DNA of 64,000 nt from Pyxidicoccus xibeiensis (lineage in GTDB: Bacteria; Myxococcota; Myxococcia; Myxococcales; Myxococcaceae), in assembly GCF_024198175.1 (NCBI RefSeq), contig NZ_JAJVKV010000018.1, forward strand, positions 1-64,000, given 5' to 3'. The translations under genes and the position numbers were made by a program. This document shows positions 35,809-44,509 of this stretch, piece after piece. The stretch's first letter is position 1; each line of letters starts with the position of its first letter. The notes below the pieces were generated by a model. The model was not told the DNA's origin. It worked only from the letters and a program-made list of their open reading frames with translations, and made no database searches.

Positions 35809-37971
35809 ATGATGAACGCAGAGATGAGCAACCTCCGTAAGTGCCCCCGCTGCGGGACGGCCCACTCCGCGGGTGTCACCCTGTGTCCACGCGAGCTGGC
35901 CCCGCCCGTGGCCCCCAGTCCCTATGAAGATGAAGAGGTCGAGGCCACCGTCCGGCGAAAGACTCCGGCGGACCCTGCCGCGGCCCGTCCGCTGGTGCTG
36001 GTGCAGGGCGCTCCCGCGGCCTTCGAGGGTGACGAGTCCGACTGGGAGAAGTCCGTCTCGCGCGACGTGATGGTGGGCCGGCAGCTCGGCGACTACGTGG
36101 TGAAGCGCCGCATCGGCGCGGGCGGCATGGGCATCGTCTACGAGGGCGAGCACCCGGTCATCGGCCGCAAGGTGGCCATCAAGATCCTCCGCCCGGACTT
36201 CGCCGAGGGTGGGCGCGCGCGGGACCTGGCCACGGAGGCGCGCGCGGCGGCGGCCATCCGCCACCGCGGCATCATCGACATCTTCGGCTTCGGCACCATC
36301 CCCAGCGTGGGGCAGTACCTGGTGATGGAGTACCTGGACGGCGCCCCGCTGGATGAAGTCATCCACCAGCGCTCGCCCATGATGGAGGTGGAGGTCGTCA
36401 CGGTGCTGGACGACCTGCTGAGCGCGCTGGGCGCGGCCCATGCGGCCGGCGTCATCCACCGCGACCTCAAGCCGGGCAACATCTACCTGGTGCGCGACGG
36501 CAGCGGCAACGAGTACGTGAAGGTGCTCGACTTCGGCCTGGCCAAGCGCAGCGAGGCGCCGAACAGCAGCACGCCGCAGACGCGCGCCAGCATGATGGTG
36601 GGCACTCCCGAGTACATGGCGCCGGAGCAGGCGTGTGGCCAGGAGGTGGGCCCGCACACGGACCTGTACGCGGTGGGCGTCATCGCCTTCGAGATGCTGA
36701 CGCGGCGGCTGCCCTTCGAGGGCCCGTCGCCCATGGCCATCGCCGTGCACCACGTGCGCACGCCGCCGCCGTCGCCCTCCGCCTACGTGGAGCTGCACCC
36801 GGAGCTGGAGTCGCTGGTGATGCGGCTGCTGGCGAAGACGCCCGAGGAGCGCCCCTCCTCCGCGGAGGCCGTGCGCCGCGAGCTGAAGGTCATCCTCAAG
36901 AAGCTCAACAGCGACGCGACCCAGCTGTCCGCGCCGCCGAGGGTGAGCGCGCCGTCCACCGTCTCCCAGGAGGCCGTCGCCATCCCGGCGCCGCCCCCGC
37001 GCGCGCGCACCGACCGTCAGCCGCCGCAGCCCGCGCGCCGCTCCGGGCGTCCGCCGTCGGGGAAGGGCACGCCCGTGCCGGGTGCGCCCCGCCGTCCCAC
37101 GCCGCCCGCCTCGCTGTCCACCCTGGCCGAGGAGGTCCAGTCCGTGGACTCGACCGCCAGGGACCTGGAGGCCATCCGCCCGGGCCGCCCGCGCGCCGTC
37201 ATGGCCGCGGTGGGCGCCGCCCTGGCGCTGGCCGTGCTCGGCGGAGGCTGGGCGCTGATGTCCCGGGGCGGGGCCACTCCCGCTCCCATGCCGAGGCCGC
37301 TCCAGGCAGGCGCCGTCGCCGAGACGATGCCGCTGCGCGACGTGCCGCCTCCCACCGAGCCTGCCGAGCCTGCCGAGCCTGCCGAGCCCGCTGCGGTGCC
37401 AGCGCCGCGCGACCTCGAGGTGCCGTCGTCTCCGACGGCGGAGGCGCGCACCGCGGGCACCATCGACACGCCCCCGCAGGAGGACGTGCGCACGGTGAGC
37501 GGGCAGAAGCCCCTGCTGGCCGCCACCATCCTGGCGAAGGACACGCAGGCGGAGCGCACCCTGGAAGAGGAGGGCACCCGCTCCACGCGCAAGGGGACGC
37601 GCCTCGCCAGCGTCACGCGCGAGGGCCGCAACGCGGCAGCGCGCGTGGGCACCGGCCGCGACGAGCCGGCCGTCCGCGAGGAGCCGCCTGCTCGCGAGGG
37701 GCTGTCGCGGGTGCCGGCGCGCCGTGAGCCGAACTCGACCGAGCCCGCGCCCGCGGGCATGGGCATCCTGAAGCTCAAGGTGACGGGCTACTTCCGCCAC
37801 GCCATCATCGGCGGCACGCGCTTCGGGCGGCACCACGAGTTCAACGTGCCGGCGGGCGTCCACAAGGTCGAGCTGGGCGGCAATGACCTCCTGAAGCCCT
37901 ACAGCAGCAACGTCATCATCGTCGCGGGTGACACGACGGAGCACCACGTGACGCTCGAGCCAATCGAGTGA
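35809..37971 (+). CDS. Transmembrane Ser/Thr protein kinase with N-terminal zinc ribbon and PEGA-like C-terminus
   Basis: 720 residues. A zinc-ribbon-like start (C12, C15, C26) precedes a Hanks-type kinase (~98-365): G-loop GAGGMGIVYEG, K125 in VAIKIL, D219 in HRDLKPGN, DFG at D241, and YMAPEQACG. A Pro-rich linker leads to one membrane helix (~464-486), a disordered periplasmic stretch with TEPAEPAEPAEP repeats, and a C-terminal PEGA-like beta domain (~652-720). All catalytic residues are present. It is followed by two secreted-protein genes that may be its sensing partners. Start ATG 35809; ATG 35812 and 35824 are alternatives. Confidence 0.92.
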   Translation: MMNAEMSNLRKCPRCGTAHSAGVTLCPRELAPPVAPSPYEDEEVEATVRRKTPADPAAARPLVLVQGAPAAFEGDESDWEKSVSRDVMVGRQLGDYVVKRRIGAGGMGIVYEGEHPVIGRKVAIKILRPDFAEGGRARDLATEARAAAAIRHRGIIDIFGFGTIPSVGQYLVMEYLDGAPLDEVIHQRSPMMEVEVVTVLDDLLSALGAAHAAGVIHRDLKPGNIYLVRDGSGNEYVKVLDFGLAKRSEAPNSSTPQTRASMMVGTPEYMAPEQACGQEVGPHTDLYAVGVIAFEMLTRRLPFEGPSPMAIAVHHVRTPPPSPSAYVELHPELESLVMRLLAKTPEERPSSAEAVRRELKVILKKLNSDATQLSAPPRVSAPSTVSQEAVAIPAPPPRARTDRQPPQPARRSGRPPSGKGTPVPGAPRRPTPPASLSTLAEEVQSVDSTARDLEAIRPGRPRAVMAAVGAALALAVLGGGWALMSRGGATPAPMPRPLQAGAVAETMPLRDVPPPTEPAEPAEPAEPAAVPAPRDLEVPSSPTAEARTAGTIDTPPQEDVRTVSGQKPLLAATILAKDTQAERTLEEEGTRSTRKGTRLASVTREGRNAAARVGTGRDEPAVREEPPAREGLSRVPARREPNSTEPAPAGMGILKLKVTGYFRHAIIGGTRFGRHHEFNVPAGVHKVELGGNDLLKPYSSNVIIVAGDTTEHHVTLEPIE
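37357..37392 (+). repeat. 9-bp tandem repeat inside the kinase gene
   Basis: Three perfect copies of GAGCCTGCC followed by a diverged fourth encode Glu-Pro-Ala repeats in the kinase's periplasmic linker. The unit is a multiple of three, so copy-number change would alter linker length without a frameshift. Confidence 0.75.
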
Positions 37972-37996
37972 ACCCCGCACCGAGAATCCGAGTCCG

Positions 37997-38824
37997 ATGA
38001 GGCTGAGTGTCCTGTCGTGTGTCGTGTGGCTGCTGCCAGTGGCCGCCCTGGCGCAGTCGCGTGGTGTCGCGCTGTATGAGCGGGGCGAGTACGTCAAGGC
38101 GCGCCGCTCGCTGGAGACCGAGCTGCGCTCCCAGAAGCTGGGCGAGCGGGAGCGCGCCACCGCGCGCCTGTACCTGGCCGCGTCCCTCCACGAGCTGGGC
38201 CTGGCGTCCGAGACGTGGACCCAGCTGGAGGAGCTGGCGCGCAACCACCCGGACCAGCCGGTGAACCCGGCCCTCTTCCCGCCGGAGTTCGTGGCGCTGG
38301 CCGGCGAGGCCCGCAGGCAGGTGGAGGCCGAGCGGGCGCCTCCTCCTCCCGTCGAGACGAAGCCCCCGGAGCCGCCGCAGGTGACTCCCTGGGAGACGCC
38401 GGCGGAGCCGGAGGAGCCCGAGGCGCCGGCCGCGTCGGGGCGCTCGCGGCTGCTGCCGGAGGTGTTCGGCTTCATGGACCCGGTGGGCAAGTCGGTGGGC
38501 GTGGGCGGCGGGCTGACGTACGGCAGCGGCTCGTTCGAGGTGGGCGCGCGCGCGCTGCTGGGCACCCAGGTGGGTGCGGGGCTCCAGGTGGGCCTCGTGC
38601 TGGGGGACGGCGCGTTCCGGCCGCACCTGGCGCTGCGGGGCACGGCCGTCCCCGGGCTGTCCGCGTACGGCGGCGGGCCGGTGGTGGGGGCCCGCTTCGC
38701 GCTCGGCAGCCTCACGGCGCTCGTGGACGTGGGCGCCGAGCTCTTCAAGGTGTCCGACGCGGGCTATCGCTCGTTCGCGATGACCGCGTCCGCGGGTGTT
38801 GGCTTCGACCTGTTGTCTCCGTGA
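37997..38824 (+). CDS. Secreted TPR-like protein with beta-barrel-like C-terminus
   Basis: 275 residues. Signal peptide ~1-19 (ending ALAQ). Residues ~20-115 form helical TPR-like pairs (ALYERGEYVKARRSLETEL, TARLYLAASLHELG). A Pro/Glu linker (~118-150) precedes ~120 residues of alternating glycine-rich strands (GVGGGLTYGSGSFEVGARALLG) that look like a small outer-membrane beta structure. It sits 25 bp after the kinase and is probably co-transcribed, suggesting a periplasmic partner. Family not recognised beyond this. Confidence 0.75.
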   Translation: MRLSVLSCVVWLLPVAALAQSRGVALYERGEYVKARRSLETELRSQKLGERERATARLYLAASLHELGLASETWTQLEELARNHPDQPVNPALFPPEFVALAGEARRQVEAERAPPPPVETKPPEPPQVTPWETPAEPEEPEAPAASGRSRLLPEVFGFMDPVGKSVGVGGGLTYGSGSFEVGARALLGTQVGAGLQVGLVLGDGAFRPHLALRGTAVPGLSAYGGGPVVGARFALGSLTALVDVGAELFKVSDAGYRSFAMTASAGVGFDLLSP

Positions 38825-38832
38825 AGGAAGGG

Positions 38833-40926
38833 ATGTCCGTGCACCAGCGCTTCCTCCGTGGCGCCCTCGTGGCTGCCTTGTTCACCCCGCTCGCGCTCCT
38901 GCCGGCGCCGGTCTCGGCGCAGCTGCCGACGTGGGACCCCACTCCCACCATTGCCTGGAACACCTACGTAGGCGGTGGACCCCTGCGGGACGGCGGCACC
39001 ACGGTGAACGTCCACGACCGCATCGAGGCCGTGGCAATCGGGCCGGATGGCGACGTCTACGTGACGGGCTGGACGGACGCGCTCTCGTTCCCCGCGGCGC
39101 CGGACGCGGGCCTGCCCCAGGCCACGAGCCGGAAGGACGTCTTCGTCGCCCGCTATGCGGGAGACGGGACGACGCTGCGCTGGGCCCGGGTCTTCGGCGG
39201 CGATGGGGACGACAGCGCCACGGGTGTGACGGTGACGAATACCGGAGTGGTGTTCGTCGTGGGCAGGACCGAGTCGGACGTCATCCAGGTGGCCCCGGGA
39301 GTGGAGGCCCCTCGCACCACGACGAGCTACGGCCGCAAGATGAACACGGATGGCTTCCTCGCGCGGCTGGAGCCGAACGGCACGGTGGACTACTTCATGT
39401 ACCTGGGGAGCGCCCTGTACGACGAGGCCCGGGCCATCACCCTGAGTCCGGACCAGCGCCTGGCCTACGTCACGGGCATGACGGGCCGGAATGACGGAGC
39501 CGCCTCCTCCTTGGCCAGCGAGTTCCCGCCGAACAACATCCAGAGCAACGAGCGGTCTGGTGGCTACGAGGCATTCGTTTCCCAGATCAACGTTGCCTCG
39601 CAGGGCGACGCGGTGGTCCAGTGGACCCGCATCTTCCGCAGCACCCGGGACGACATCGCGCACTCGGTGTCCACGCAGGGAGACACGGTCTTCGTCGGCG
39701 GTGTTGCCGGGGCCGAGCTCATCTCCAACCCCGCGCCCACCTGGGTCCGCACCACCTACGCAGGGGGCAGCGAGGGGTTCGTGGCCCGGCTCCAGAGCGA
39801 TGGCAGCGTCTACTGGCTGTTCTACCTGGGCGACGGGGGAGAGGACGACGTGCGGTCCGTGCTGGCCCGGCCCGGCGGGGACGCCGGGGTGGCTGTCGTG
39901 GGCAACACCAGTTCCTTGAGTCCCCTGCCGGACGCGGGCACGGATGTCATCGTGCTCCGGCTGAATGGCGAAGGCTTCCTGGGCTCCCTGGTCCTCCGCG
40001 TGAACACGTCCATCGAAGGCAGCGAGCGGACCGAAGGTCACTCCGCCATGGACCCGTACGGCAACGTCTATCTCGGCGGCTGGACGACCTCGTCGAGCCT
40101 CGCAATCAGCGCCTTCGACTCCACCTTCGGCGCGCCCAGGGACGGGTTCGTCGCCATGGTGAACTCGGCGGTGACGGAAGTCGTCCTGGCCTCCTACGTA
40201 GGTGGAGCCACCTCGCCCGAAGAGGCGGTGCAGTGCGTCGCCGCCGGCCCGGGAGGCCAGGTGGTCTTCGGTGGCTACTCCAGCGCGGCTGGCTGGTTCC
40301 CCTCGGATGCCGGTGTGGACCTGACGGCCAATGCCGGCACGGACGGCATCCTCCTCCGGATGCGGGTGGATGACACCGCGCCCACCGCGGGCTCCGTCTC
40401 CGTGCAGCGCTTGAATGGGAGGCTCATCGCGTCGTGGAAGGGCTTCAAGGACGATGAGAGCCCCCTGACGTACGAGTGGGGCGTTGGGAAGCAGTGGGGT
40501 CAGGCCGGGCCAGAGGGCTTCACGTTCGTGGGCGAGCAGACGACCGTCGACCTCACCGACTTCCCGCTCCCGGACCCGACCCCGTACCTCGTCACCGTGC
40601 GGGCCACCAATGCCGCAGGGCTGTTCGTCGTCCAGTCATCGGTGCCCTTCGACCCACCGGCAATGTCCGATGCCGGCTCGGATGGCGGCACGTCGGACGG
40701 AGGCTCGGACGGTGGTACCTCCGATGGTGGCGTGGACGCGGGCACGGGTGACGGGGGGACTGGCGATGGCGAGGGTGACGAGCTCTCCCCTCTGGGCTGG
40801 TCCTGTGCTTCTACCGGAGGCTCCGGTGCGCTGGCCTTCATGGCGCTGGTGATGCTCGCGCTGGTGGCGATGCGCCGCGGGTGGCCGGCTGAAGCCCGCC
40901 AACGCGGGCCTGGCTCGCACCGCTGA
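38833..40926 (+). CDS. Secreted beta-propeller (SBBP-like) protein with MYXO-CTERM-like tail
   Basis: 697 residues. Signal peptide ~1-29 (ending VSAQ). The body is a string of SBBP-like propeller repeats: DGDVYVTGWTD, TGVVFVVGRTE, QRLAYVTGMTG, GDTVFVGGVAG, YGNVYLGGWTT and GQVVFGGYSS. It is followed by a fibronectin-like segment (~515-600), then a low-complexity SDGGTSDGG linker, and a C-terminal SPLGWSCASTGG + hydrophobic helix + RR tail resembling MYXO-CTERM sorting signals. It is therefore likely displayed on the cell surface. ATG 38833 follows GGAAGG; third gene of the kinase trio. Confidence 0.82.
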   Translation: MSVHQRFLRGALVAALFTPLALLPAPVSAQLPTWDPTPTIAWNTYVGGGPLRDGGTTVNVHDRIEAVAIGPDGDVYVTGWTDALSFPAAPDAGLPQATSRKDVFVARYAGDGTTLRWARVFGGDGDDSATGVTVTNTGVVFVVGRTESDVIQVAPGVEAPRTTTSYGRKMNTDGFLARLEPNGTVDYFMYLGSALYDEARAITLSPDQRLAYVTGMTGRNDGAASSLASEFPPNNIQSNERSGGYEAFVSQINVASQGDAVVQWTRIFRSTRDDIAHSVSTQGDTVFVGGVAGAELISNPAPTWVRTTYAGGSEGFVARLQSDGSVYWLFYLGDGGEDDVRSVLARPGGDAGVAVVGNTSSLSPLPDAGTDVIVLRLNGEGFLGSLVLRVNTSIEGSERTEGHSAMDPYGNVYLGGWTTSSSLAISAFDSTFGAPRDGFVAMVNSAVTEVVLASYVGGATSPEEAVQCVAAGPGGQVVFGGYSSAAGWFPSDAGVDLTANAGTDGILLRMRVDDTAPTAGSVSVQRLNGRLIASWKGFKDDESPLTYEWGVGKQWGQAGPEGFTFVGEQTTVDLTDFPLPDPTPYLVTVRATNAAGLFVVQSSVPFDPPAMSDAGSDGGTSDGGSDGGTSDGGVDAGTGDGGTGDGEGDELSPLGWSCASTGGSGALAFMALVMLALVAMRRGWPAEARQRGPGSHR
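40894..40909. terminator. Hairpin in the 3' end of the propeller gene
   Basis: A 6-bp stem GCCCGC / GCGGGC with loop CAAC, ~17 bp before the stop codon. Like the hairpin at 10454-10476 it lies within the final codons. Probably ends the kinase-TPR-propeller transcript; no U-tract. Confidence 0.4.
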
Positions 40927-40973
40927 CGCGCCGTTGCGTCGCGGGAGGTGACGGCGCTCGCGACGGGTGACGT

Positions 40974-41057
40974 GTGAGACCTGTTGCACACCCGGGCACT
41001 CGCTTCGAGACGCCGTGGTGGGTGAAGCTGAAGGAGCTGGAGAAGCAGAAGCGCTGA
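40974..41057 (+). pseudogene. Possible 27-residue gene remnant
   Basis: A short frame opening at GTG 40974 and ending TGA 41055-41057 encodes a peptide ending FETPWWVKLKELEKQKR, which reads like the charged C-terminus of a real protein rather than noise. There is no ribosome site at a useful distance and the frame is closed upstream by TGA at 40968. It may be the leftover end of a lost gene, or chance. Confidence 0.25.
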
Positions 41058-41066
41058 AGCGGCGCT

Positions 41067-42236
41067 TCACGTCCGCGCGTCGCCGAGCAGCCGGAGGTAT
41101 GCCTCCAGCACGGTGCGAGCGTGCGCGGCCCAGGTGAAGCGCGCGGCACGGGCCAGGCGGGCCTCGCGTGGAGGGGGCGGCTGGCGTCCGGTGAGCAGCG
41201 AGTCCAAGGTTTCCACCCACGTGGGCACGTCTCCCACGGGGCAGTAGGTGCAGCCGTCCTCGCCCACCTCGCGCACCACGGGCAGGTCGCTGGCCACCAC
41301 GGGAGCGCCACAGGCCAGGGCCTCGATGACGGGGAGCCCGAAGCCCTCCGCGTCACTCGTCACCAGGACGGCGCTTGCGCGGCGGTACAGGCCCGACAGC
41401 GTGGGGCGCTCCTGACGGGGCGGCTGGAGCAGCGCGGGGCCGATGCCGAGCGCCTCCACCTGCGCGCGCTGGGCCGCATTCAGTGTGCCGCCCTGCTGCA
41501 CCAGTTGCAGGTCCGGGTGGCGCTCTCGCAGCGCCGCGAAGATGGCGAAGAGCACGTCCAGCCGCTTGCGGGGAATCGCGCTGCCCACGTGCAGGAGGTA
41601 GGGCCGGCCGCCCAGCGGGGCGAGCACGTCCTCGCTCCGGTCACCCGGCGCTGGCTCCGGGCGGTACTCCGGGGACACGCCGTAGGGCGCCCAGACGAGG
41701 CGGGCCGGGTCCACCACGCCGCGCGCGAGCAGCTCCGAGCGCACCGCCTGGGTGCTGTGGAAGACGAGGGCCGCACGCTCCAGGCCCGCGAGCTGGGCGC
41801 GGGCCATGAGGCGGAACCAGGCCGGGCGCGGCTCGCGCTGGGGCTCCAGCACGGAGCGGAAGGCGTCCAGGTCGTGGCAGTAGACGCCCGTGCGTTCGGC
41901 CGGCAGTGCGTGCACGAGCTGCGCGTAGGTGTGGTCCACCACGTGGAAGGCGTCATGGCGGCCGCGGGCGCGCAGCGCGTGGCCGGGGTACAGCCCGAAG
42001 CGGGTGAGGAGGCGGTCCACGTTGAAGGCCGCGTTGCGAGCCCCCAGGCGCGGCAGACGGCGCGCTACGGATGGCATCGCCGGGCGCACGGCCTCGGCGG
42101 ATACCTCGGTGGGGAAGGCGGCCAGTCCGTCCAGGAGCGCCTCGCCCACCAGGTCCATGCTGGGCCAGCCCTCCTCGCGCGGGTCCATCAGCAGCGCCAG
42201 CCGGGGGGGCGAAGCGCGCGTGGGGCTCCGGCTCAT
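41067..42236 (-). CDS. Glycosyltransferase family 4
   Basis: 389 residues, GT-B fold. The donor domain shows YLLHVGSAIPRKRLDVL (~218-234) and EGFGLPVIEALACGAPVVAS (E(x7)E, ~305-313). The acceptor domain includes HVVDHTYAQLVHAL and GVYCHDLDAF. First of three minus-strand genes (with 42358 and 43553) facing away from the flippase. Specificity unknown. Confidence 0.9.
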   Translation of the reverse strand: MSRSPTRASPPRLALLMDPREEGWPSMDLVGEALLDGLAAFPTEVSAEAVRPAMPSVARRLPRLGARNAAFNVDRLLTRFGLYPGHALRARGRHDAFHVVDHTYAQLVHALPAERTGVYCHDLDAFRSVLEPQREPRPAWFRLMARAQLAGLERAALVFHSTQAVRSELLARGVVDPARLVWAPYGVSPEYRPEPAPGDRSEDVLAPLGGRPYLLHVGSAIPRKRLDVLFAIFAALRERHPDLQLVQQGGTLNAAQRAQVEALGIGPALLQPPRQERPTLSGLYRRASAVLVTSDAEGFGLPVIEALACGAPVVASDLPVVREVGEDGCTYCPVGDVPTWVETLDSLLTGRQPPPPREARLARAARFTWAAHARTVLEAYLRLLGDART

Positions 42237-42357
42237 GAAGCCTCCTCGTCAGGAAGCCCGGGCGAGGCGAGCGGCACGGTGGGAGCACGCGGGCTCATGC
42301 AGCTCCGGGTCCCCATGCATTGCACCTGAGTCATGCTCGAAGCCTCGGGACCAGCAC

Positions 42358-43521
42358 TCACCGGGAGCTTCCCTTCATCGGCCCCGGCCGCAGCAGCGTC
42401 TCCACCGTGCGCTCCAGTGCGAAGCGCTCGCGGTAGACCTGTGCGGCCCGCTCGCCCAGTGCGGAGCGTGCGCCTGCATCGGCCAGGAGCCGCTCGGTGG
42501 CCTCCACCAGCGGCCCGGGTGAAGTGCCCTCGACCAGCGCCACCGCGCCCAGCTCCCGCCACATCGGCTCCGTGAGGTGCCCGGTGTTGGTGACGAGCGG
42601 TCGGCCCAGCGCCAGTCCCGCCATGGTGGTGGTGCGCCGCGCGCTCACGCCATCCGGGTAGGGCTGCACCAGCACGTCACACGCCGCCAGGTGCGCCGCC
42701 ACGTCCTCGGACGCGAGCGAGTCCCGCGTCACCACCCGCCCCGCCACCTCCGGATGCCGCGCCCCCAGCCCTTCCGCGAAGGCACGACTCCCCCGGCCCA
42801 GCAAGAGCGCCCGCCGCTCCCCACCCGTCCGGAGCAGCGGCACCAGCACCGCCTCCAGCGGTCCGGCGGTGAGCGCGCCATAGGTGCCGAAGTGTCCCAG
42901 CCACGGCCCGGGCCCCAGCGTGGAGCGCACCGCCTCCACGGCACTCCCGGTCACCTCGGAAGGCAGCGTGCTGGGCACGGGCCGCCACTCCGCGAGGCCG
43001 CGCACCCGGCTCGGCAGGTGCTCCGCCCAGGCCGGAATGGAGACGAACACGCGGTCCGCCGCGCCAGCCACCAGCCGCAGCATCACCCGCGTGGTGCCGG
43101 CGAGCACCTGGTGGCGCAGCGGCGCTCGCGGGCTCCACGGGTACACCACCTCGTGGAAGAACACCCAGCGCTCGTCCCGCCGTCTCGCGGCGAACCACGC
43201 GCAGAACGGCACGTTCATCGCCTTCATGCCGAACGCATGCGGCACGTACTGGAGCAGCAGCCGCCGCGGCGCGGGGCACCCGTCCAGCCCGCGTGTCAGG
43301 CGCACCAGCCCCGCGGGCGTGAAGAGCCCCGGGATGCGGTGCACGGTGACGCCGTCCTCCGTGCGCACCCCGGCGTCTCCCGGCGCCCAGACGTGGACCT
43401 CGCGTCCGGCGTGGGCGAGCGCGAGCGCCACCTGTCGCGTGTAGTCGCTGACGCCGCCGGGCTGGGGCGGGTACTCGCCCGTGAGGACGTGCCAGGCGGG
43501 AGCGGTGAGGGAAGGGGGCAT
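42358..43521 (-). CDS. Glycosyltransferase family 4-like
   Basis: 387 residues, GT-B fold: N-terminal TGEYPPQPGGVSDYTRQVALALA, a central GHFGTYGALT donor-domain start (~217), and YPDGVSARRTTTMAGLALGRPLVTN where the usual E(x7)E motif is replaced by an Ala/Arg-rich helix. This sub-pattern is seen in some GT4 enzymes, but the altered motif makes activity less certain. ATG 43521. Separated from the neighbours by 121 and 31 bp. Confidence 0.82.
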   Translation of the reverse strand: MPPSLTAPAWHVLTGEYPPQPGGVSDYTRQVALALAHAGREVHVWAPGDAGVRTEDGVTVHRIPGLFTPAGLVRLTRGLDGCPAPRRLLLQYVPHAFGMKAMNVPFCAWFAARRRDERWVFFHEVVYPWSPRAPLRHQVLAGTTRVMLRLVAGAADRVFVSIPAWAEHLPSRVRGLAEWRPVPSTLPSEVTGSAVEAVRSTLGPGPWLGHFGTYGALTAGPLEAVLVPLLRTGGERRALLLGRGSRAFAEGLGARHPEVAGRVVTRDSLASEDVAAHLAACDVLVQPYPDGVSARRTTTMAGLALGRPLVTNTGHLTEPMWRELGAVALVEGTSPGPLVEATERLLADAGARSALGERAAQVYRERFALERTVETLLRPGPMKGSSR

Positions 43522-43552
43522 GGGGCCGCGACGCCCTCCACCGGGGGTGGAG

Positions 43553-44314
43553 CTAGGACGCTTCCATGTCGCGGATGGCGAGGAGCTGGAAGGCGTACTG
43601 GGGAAACCGCGTGGCGAGGGGCTCGGTGAGGATGGACAGGCGGCTGCCCAGCCGGAGCGGGCGGATGCGCGGCAGCGCGTAGTCGCCCCGCAGCGGCTTC
43701 AGCCCGCTCATGCCGGTGACGCGGTAGCCCCGCAGCTCGAAGTCGTAGACCTCCCAGCCGGAGCGGTGCACCTGGTGCACGTTGCTGTCCCACTCGTCCT
43801 GGGGAAGGAAGCCGTTGGGCGTGAAGATGATGACGCGCTTGCGCGCCAGCGACTCCATCATCTCCAGCAGCTTGAAGCCGTCCGGCTTCTCGAAGTGCTC
43901 GATGACGTCCAGCGCGATGACGGCGTCGAAGCTCTTCGGGCCGAAGCGCTTGCCCGCGTCCATCAGCTCCATCTGGTGGTACTCGCGATGGATGCCGGCC
44001 GCGCGGCTGCGCTCGATGCTCGCCGCGTGGCCGTCGATGCCCACCGTGTGCGGGAGCAGGTGCGAGAAGCTGTGCAGCGGCGAGCGAGAGCCGCAGCCGA
44101 TGTCGAGCACGCTGTCACACGTGCCGACCAGCGCCTCCTTCAGGGTGCGTTGGAAGACCTCGTGCTCGCCGACGAGCACTTCGCGCTTCAGGAACTGGAA
44201 GATGTTGCCGCCGGATTGCATGCGCGGCGGACCGTAGCCCCGGGGCTCCATCCCTCGCAACAGCCGCGCGAGCTTCCTGGCGTCCAGGCGCGTCCTGCCC
44301 GCATGCCTGTCCAC
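43553..44314 (-). CDS. Class I SAM-dependent methyltransferase
   Basis: 253 residues. Motif I is VLDIGCGSRSP (~69-79), followed by GIDGHAASIERSRAAG (~91) and FDAVIALDVIEHFEKPDG (~130-147), the Methyltransf_11/23 pattern. It may methylate a sugar of the polysaccharide or a lipid. The GTG at 44314 gives the longest frame but has no clear ribosome site; ATG 44251 and 44221 are possible starts that leave the fold intact. It diverges from the flippase gene across about 195 bp. Confidence 0.82.
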   Translation of the reverse strand: MDRHAGRTRLDARKLARLLRGMEPRGYGPPRMQSGGNIFQFLKREVLVGEHEVFQRTLKEALVGTCDSVLDIGCGSRSPLHSFSHLLPHTVGIDGHAASIERSRAAGIHREYHQMELMDAGKRFGPKSFDAVIALDVIEHFEKPDGFKLLEMMESLARKRVIIFTPNGFLPQDEWDSNVHQVHRSGWEVYDFELRGYRVTGMSGLKPLRGDYALPRIRPLRLGSRLSILTEPLATRFPQYAFQLLAIRDMEAS

Positions 44315-44509
44315 CAGCGTGTCAGGCTCGGACCTGTCCCCCGGGGCAGGCGAGCCAACGGCCTCCGTACCCGGCCCTCACGTTGCTTGTGGGCCTGGGG
44401 TCCCCCCGGTACCATTTCGCCCCCTGCTCGTGCCGTGCGCCCCGGGGAGGCTGTCTGTCCGTCCGGGCCGGCCCTCCCCATGACGCCCGGAGCGGGCCGC
44501 TCAGGACTC

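Noticed and set aside
35344..38748. 1134-codon open frame on the - strand
   Set aside because: Antisense to the kinase and TPR genes; repetitive Arg/Gly/His residues and no recognisable fold.
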